A DNA stretch of 33,995 nucleotides, taken from positions 1 through 33,995 of the forward strand of contig DASYEE010000200.1 in the NCBI GenBank assembly GCA_036499165.1, written 5' to 3'. The position numbers were made by a program, and so were the translations under genes. Positions 31,565 through 33,995 of this stretch are shown piece after piece. The stretch's first letter is position 1; the number at the start of each line of letters is the position of its first letter. Origin of the DNA: Galbitalea sp036499165 (GTDB lineage Bacteria > Actinomycetota > Actinomycetes > Actinomycetales > Microbacteriaceae). The notes under the pieces are model-generated. The model saw only the letters and a list, made by a program, of their open reading frames with translations. It ran no database searches and was not told where the DNA came from.

Positions 31565-31570
31565 TTGTGA

Positions 31571-32182
31571 ATGGTCTCCGAGCATTACTTCTCCGTCACG
31601 CCGGGAAGTGAGCCGGGGCTGCGAAAGTTCCATGCCCGGCTGGTCGGCCAGACCTACGAGTTGACGACCGGTAATGGGATCTTCAGCCCCGAACGTGTTG
31701 ACGTCGGCACCGAAGTTTTGCTGACTCACGTGCCGCCTCCCCCGCCGGGCGGCCATCTGATCGACTTGGGCTGCGGATGGGGTCCGATCGCGCTGAGCCT
31801 TGCAATCCAGTCACCTCACGCGACCGTCTGGGCAGTGGACGTAAACGAACGGGCGCTTGAACTCGTGAGGATGAACGCCGCCGCGCTCGGCCTCACGAAT
31901 GTCAACGCTTCGACGCCCGATGATGTTCCGGGCGATGTGCGATTCATGACGCTGTGGTCGAATCCGCCGATCCGAGTCGGGAAGAACGAACTGCACGGAT
32001 TGCTCGAGCGCTGGCTCCCACGACTGGAACCCGGCACGGACGCCTGGCTCGTCGTTCAGCGCAATCTCGGCTCAGACTCGCTCCATCGCTGGCTTCAGGC
32101 AAGCTTTCCGGAGGAGTACACGTTCACCCGCGCCGCAACGAATAAGGGATACCGCGTGTTGCGGGGGCGCAAGCGCACGTAA
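31571..32182 (+). CDS. class I SAM-dependent methyltransferase (RsmC-like)
   Basis: This 203-residue protein has the SAM site LIDLGCGWGPIALSLA, AVDVNERALELVRMNA and the catalytic-type motif SNPPIRVGK, which is the NPP(Y/F) signature of N-methyltransferases acting on guanines or adenines. The single small domain resembles the C-terminal half of RsmC (16S m2G1207), which is normally about 340 residues; the short form is common in actinobacteria. The target is not certain. It lies on the opposite strand to hflX and dapF and ends 25 bases from the dapF stop. Confidence 0.85.
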   Translation: MVSEHYFSVTPGSEPGLRKFHARLVGQTYELTTGNGIFSPERVDVGTEVLLTHVPPPPPGGHLIDLGCGWGPIALSLAIQSPHATVWAVDVNERALELVRMNAAALGLTNVNASTPDDVPGDVRFMTLWSNPPIRVGKNELHGLLERWLPRLEPGTDAWLVVQRNLGSDSLHRWLQASFPEEYTFTRAATNKGYRVLRGRKRT

Positions 32183-32184
32183 GG

Positions 32185-32212
32185 TCTGACGCCAGGGGCC
32201 AGCAAGGTCAGA
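32185..32212. terminator. possible hairpin between convergent genes
   Basis: TCTGAC (32185-32190) and GTCAGA (32207-32212) form a 6-bp stem around a 16-base loop, overlapping the dapF stop. There is no T-run. It could act as a weak bidirectional terminator. Confidence 0.3.
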
Positions 32213-33086
32213 TGCTGAGATCGCCCTCGAAGACCAGGTCGGCCGGCCCGCTCAGCGAAACGTGTTCGCCATCCTCGGTCGGGAACATCCGAACGCCCAC
32301 CGTGCCGCCAGGGACCTCGACGCTCCACTGGTTCGGGGCAGCCGATTCTGCCCAGTAGCGCGTGGCCAGAGCTGCGGCGACGGCGCCCGTGCCGCACGAC
32401 AGCGTCTCACCGCTTCCGCGTTCGTGCACGCGCATCCTGATTCGTCCAACGCCGTCCTTCACCAGCGGCTCGAGCGGGACCACGAATTCGACGTTCGCAC
32501 CCGCCGCCGGTTCCGGGTCGAGCTGGGGGATGTAGCCGAGGTCGGCTGAATCGAGTTCGTCGTCGCTCGCCAGGGCAACGACCACGTGCGGGTTGCCAAC
32601 GTTGATACCGAGTCCCGGGCGCGCCACCGAAAGGTTGCGTGCCCGTACCGTCGGCTCTGTGCCGTCGAGCGACCAGCGCCCGAGATCGGCCTGGAAGCCC
32701 GTCCGGTTGCGCTGGACATCACGAACACCGCTGCGCGTGCCCACCGCCAGCGTGTCGCCGTCGGGCAACTCAGTGAGGCCGTTGTCGAGCAGGTAGCGAG
32801 CAAACACGCGGATACCGTTGCCACACATCTCGGCCTTGCTGCCGTCGGCGTTGTGATAATCCATGAACCAGACCGCCGACGCGTCCTCCGCGAGGGCGGC
32901 GGCGCCATCGGGAATGTTCGCCGACTTCACCGCTCGGATCACGCCGTCCGCGCCGACGCCGAAGTGCCGATCGGCAATCGCGGCGATCTGCGCGGGTGTC
33001 AGGTCGATCTCGCCCTCGGGGTCAGCGAACAGCACGAAGTCGTTGCCGGTGCCGTGGCCTTTGGTGAAGTGGATCGTCGTGCTCAC
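32208..33086 (-). CDS. dapF: diaminopimelate epimerase
   Basis: This 292-residue cofactor-free epimerase turns LL- into meso-diaminopimelate for lysine and, in many bacteria, peptidoglycan. The two catalytic cysteines are present: Cys88 in EMCGNGIRVF and Cys231 in LSCGTGAVAAAL. The N-terminus HFTKGHGTGNDFV is typical, and GINVGNPHVVV also fits. GTG at 33086 overlaps the miaA stop (GTGA), so the two are likely co-transcribed. Confidence 0.96.
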   Translation of the reverse strand: MSTTIHFTKGHGTGNDFVLFADPEGEIDLTPAQIAAIADRHFGVGADGVIRAVKSANIPDGAAALAEDASAVWFMDYHNADGSKAEMCGNGIRVFARYLLDNGLTELPDGDTLAVGTRSGVRDVQRNRTGFQADLGRWSLDGTEPTVRARNLSVARPGLGINVGNPHVVVALASDDELDSADLGYIPQLDPEPAAGANVEFVVPLEPLVKDGVGRIRMRVHERGSGETLSCGTGAVAAALATRYWAESAAPNQWSVEVPGGTVGVRMFPTEDGEHVSLSGPADLVFEGDLSI

Positions 33087-33995
33087 TGGTCAATCGTAGC
33101 GAGCGCGATCGACACTCGGTTTGCATCGTCCGAGTCGATCCAGCGGTCGGTCGGGTAGCGGCGGAACCAGCCGACCTGGCGTCGTGCGTACTTGCGGGTG
33201 AGGGCGGCCGTCTGTGCGATCGCATCGCCTTCGGTCATGGTGCCGTCGAGCTCTGCGATGGCCTGCGCGTACCCGATCGCGCGTGCCGCAGTCACGCCCA
33301 TGCGCTCCGGACCGAGGCTCGCGACTTCGTCGACGAGGCCGTCGCGCCACATCCGCTCCACCCGTTCGTCGAGTCGTGCGACCAGCTGTGCCCGCTCGGT
33401 TCGCAGGCCGATGATCGTCGTCGGTCTCCACGGCGTCTCGGCCTCTGGGAGCCCAGCCCCGAATGGCTCCCCCGTCAACTCGATGACTTCGAGCGCGCGC
33501 ACGATACGCCTGCCGTTGCTCGGCCCTATCGACGCTGCTGCTACCGGATCGAGCCCATCGAGCCGACGAAACAGCATCCCGGGCCCGTGAGAGGCGAGCT
33601 CCGCCTCGAGGGCGGCCCGGATGGCCGGGTCGGTGCCCGGAAACGTGAAGTCCCACAGGACACTCGATACATACAGCCCCGATCCTCCGACCAGGATCGG
33701 CGTCGCTCCCCGAGCGAGGATGTCGTCGACGACCAGGCGTGCCCTGCCCTGGTATGCCGCGACGCTCGCTTCATCCTCGATCTCGAGAATGTCGAAAAGG
33801 TGATGTGGAATCCCCCGACGCTCGGCCTCCGGCAGCTTCGCGGTGCCGATATCCATGCCGCGATAGAGCTGCATGGCGTCGGCGTTCACGACCTCGGCTG
33901 GCGCACCGCGATCGGCGAGTGCTTCGGCAAGGTCGAGCGACAACCCGGATTTCCCTGTGCCGGTGGCGCCGACGATCGCGACCAGTCGTGCGGTC
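33083..33995 (-). CDS. miaA: tRNA dimethylallyltransferase, 5'-truncated by the window edge
   Basis: This enzyme adds a dimethylallyl group to A37 of tRNAs reading UNN codons. The visible 303 or so residues end at the normal C-terminus. The P-loop GATGTGKS is encoded at 33970-33947, so only the first few residues lie beyond the right edge. Other landmarks: VVNADAMQLYRGMDIGTAK, the substrate and tRNA regions HHLFDIL and LVGGSGLYVSSVL, and the tail TAALTRKYARRQVGWFRR. It overlaps dapF by four bases. Confidence 0.95.
   Translation of the reverse strand, partial: TARLVAIVGATGTGKSGLSLDLAEALADRGAPAEVVNADAMQLYRGMDIGTAKLPEAERRGIPHHLFDILEIEDEASVAAYQGRARLVVDDILARGATPILVGGSGLYVSSVLWDFTFPGTDPAIRAALEAELASHGPGMLFRRLDGLDPVAAASIGPSNGRRIVRALEVIELTGEPFGAGLPEAETPWRPTTIIGLRTERAQLVARLDERVERMWRDGLVDEVASLGPERMGVTAARAIGYAQAIAELDGTMTEGDAIAQTAALTRKYARRQVGWFRRYPTDRWIDSDDANRVSIALATIDQ

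Overview
The window is a GC-rich actinobacterial chromosome segment, most likely from Microbacteriaceae. Evidence: GC-rich codon use, many GTG starts, the actinobacterial rRNA leader element, a PriA-type HisA, an actinobacterial lexA/LysM pair, and the argH-mpg-tyrS and miaA-dapF-hflX gene orders. Family placement is an inference. Almost all genes are housekeeping and lie on the minus strand; nothing looks like a phage, plasmid, IS element or CRISPR array.

Layout in + coordinates (most transcription runs right to left). 1-743: 5' end of a 16S rRNA gene, its AT-rich leader and tandem promoters. 744-3557: a small membrane protein, tyrS, mpg and a 46-residue membrane microprotein. 3554-12210: arginine biosynthesis in two blocks, argG-argH and argC-J-B-D-F, separated by an opposite-strand membrane protein where other actinobacteria carry argR. 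12288-15847: pheS-pheT. 15899-17669: an NAD-dependent epimerase-like protein and a SpoU rRNA methyltransferase. 17679-19866: lspA and the infC-rpmI-rplT translation operon. 20131-25158: a DUF1844 protein, a HAD phosphatase, an SseB-like protein and hisC-hisB-hisH-hisA. 25242-26556: a LysM membrane protein divergent from lexA, with two SOS boxes between them. 26598-29869: metF-metE. 29999-33995: hflX, an opposite-strand methyltransferase, dapF and the truncated miaA.

The most interesting element is the 240-base leader upstream of argC. A -10 hexamer lies exactly six bases before a GTG that opens a 21-codon reading frame with six arginine codons, five of them in the second half. Directly after its stop codon comes a compact RNA fold: an 8-bp perfect stem enclosing two perfect hairpins. 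A 9-base direct repeat follows, whose second copy can pair with the argC ribosome binding site. With no argR in the cluster, this suggests arginine control by ribosome stalling on a leader peptide. That mechanism is inferred and needs comparative and experimental testing.

Other points: infC must start at a rare ATC codon and carries a 115-residue Ala/Pro/Val tail; several genes have a TANNNT hexamer six to eight bases before the start codon, suggesting leaderless mRNAs; and LspA lacks the usual GN in its GGAxGNxxDR motif.
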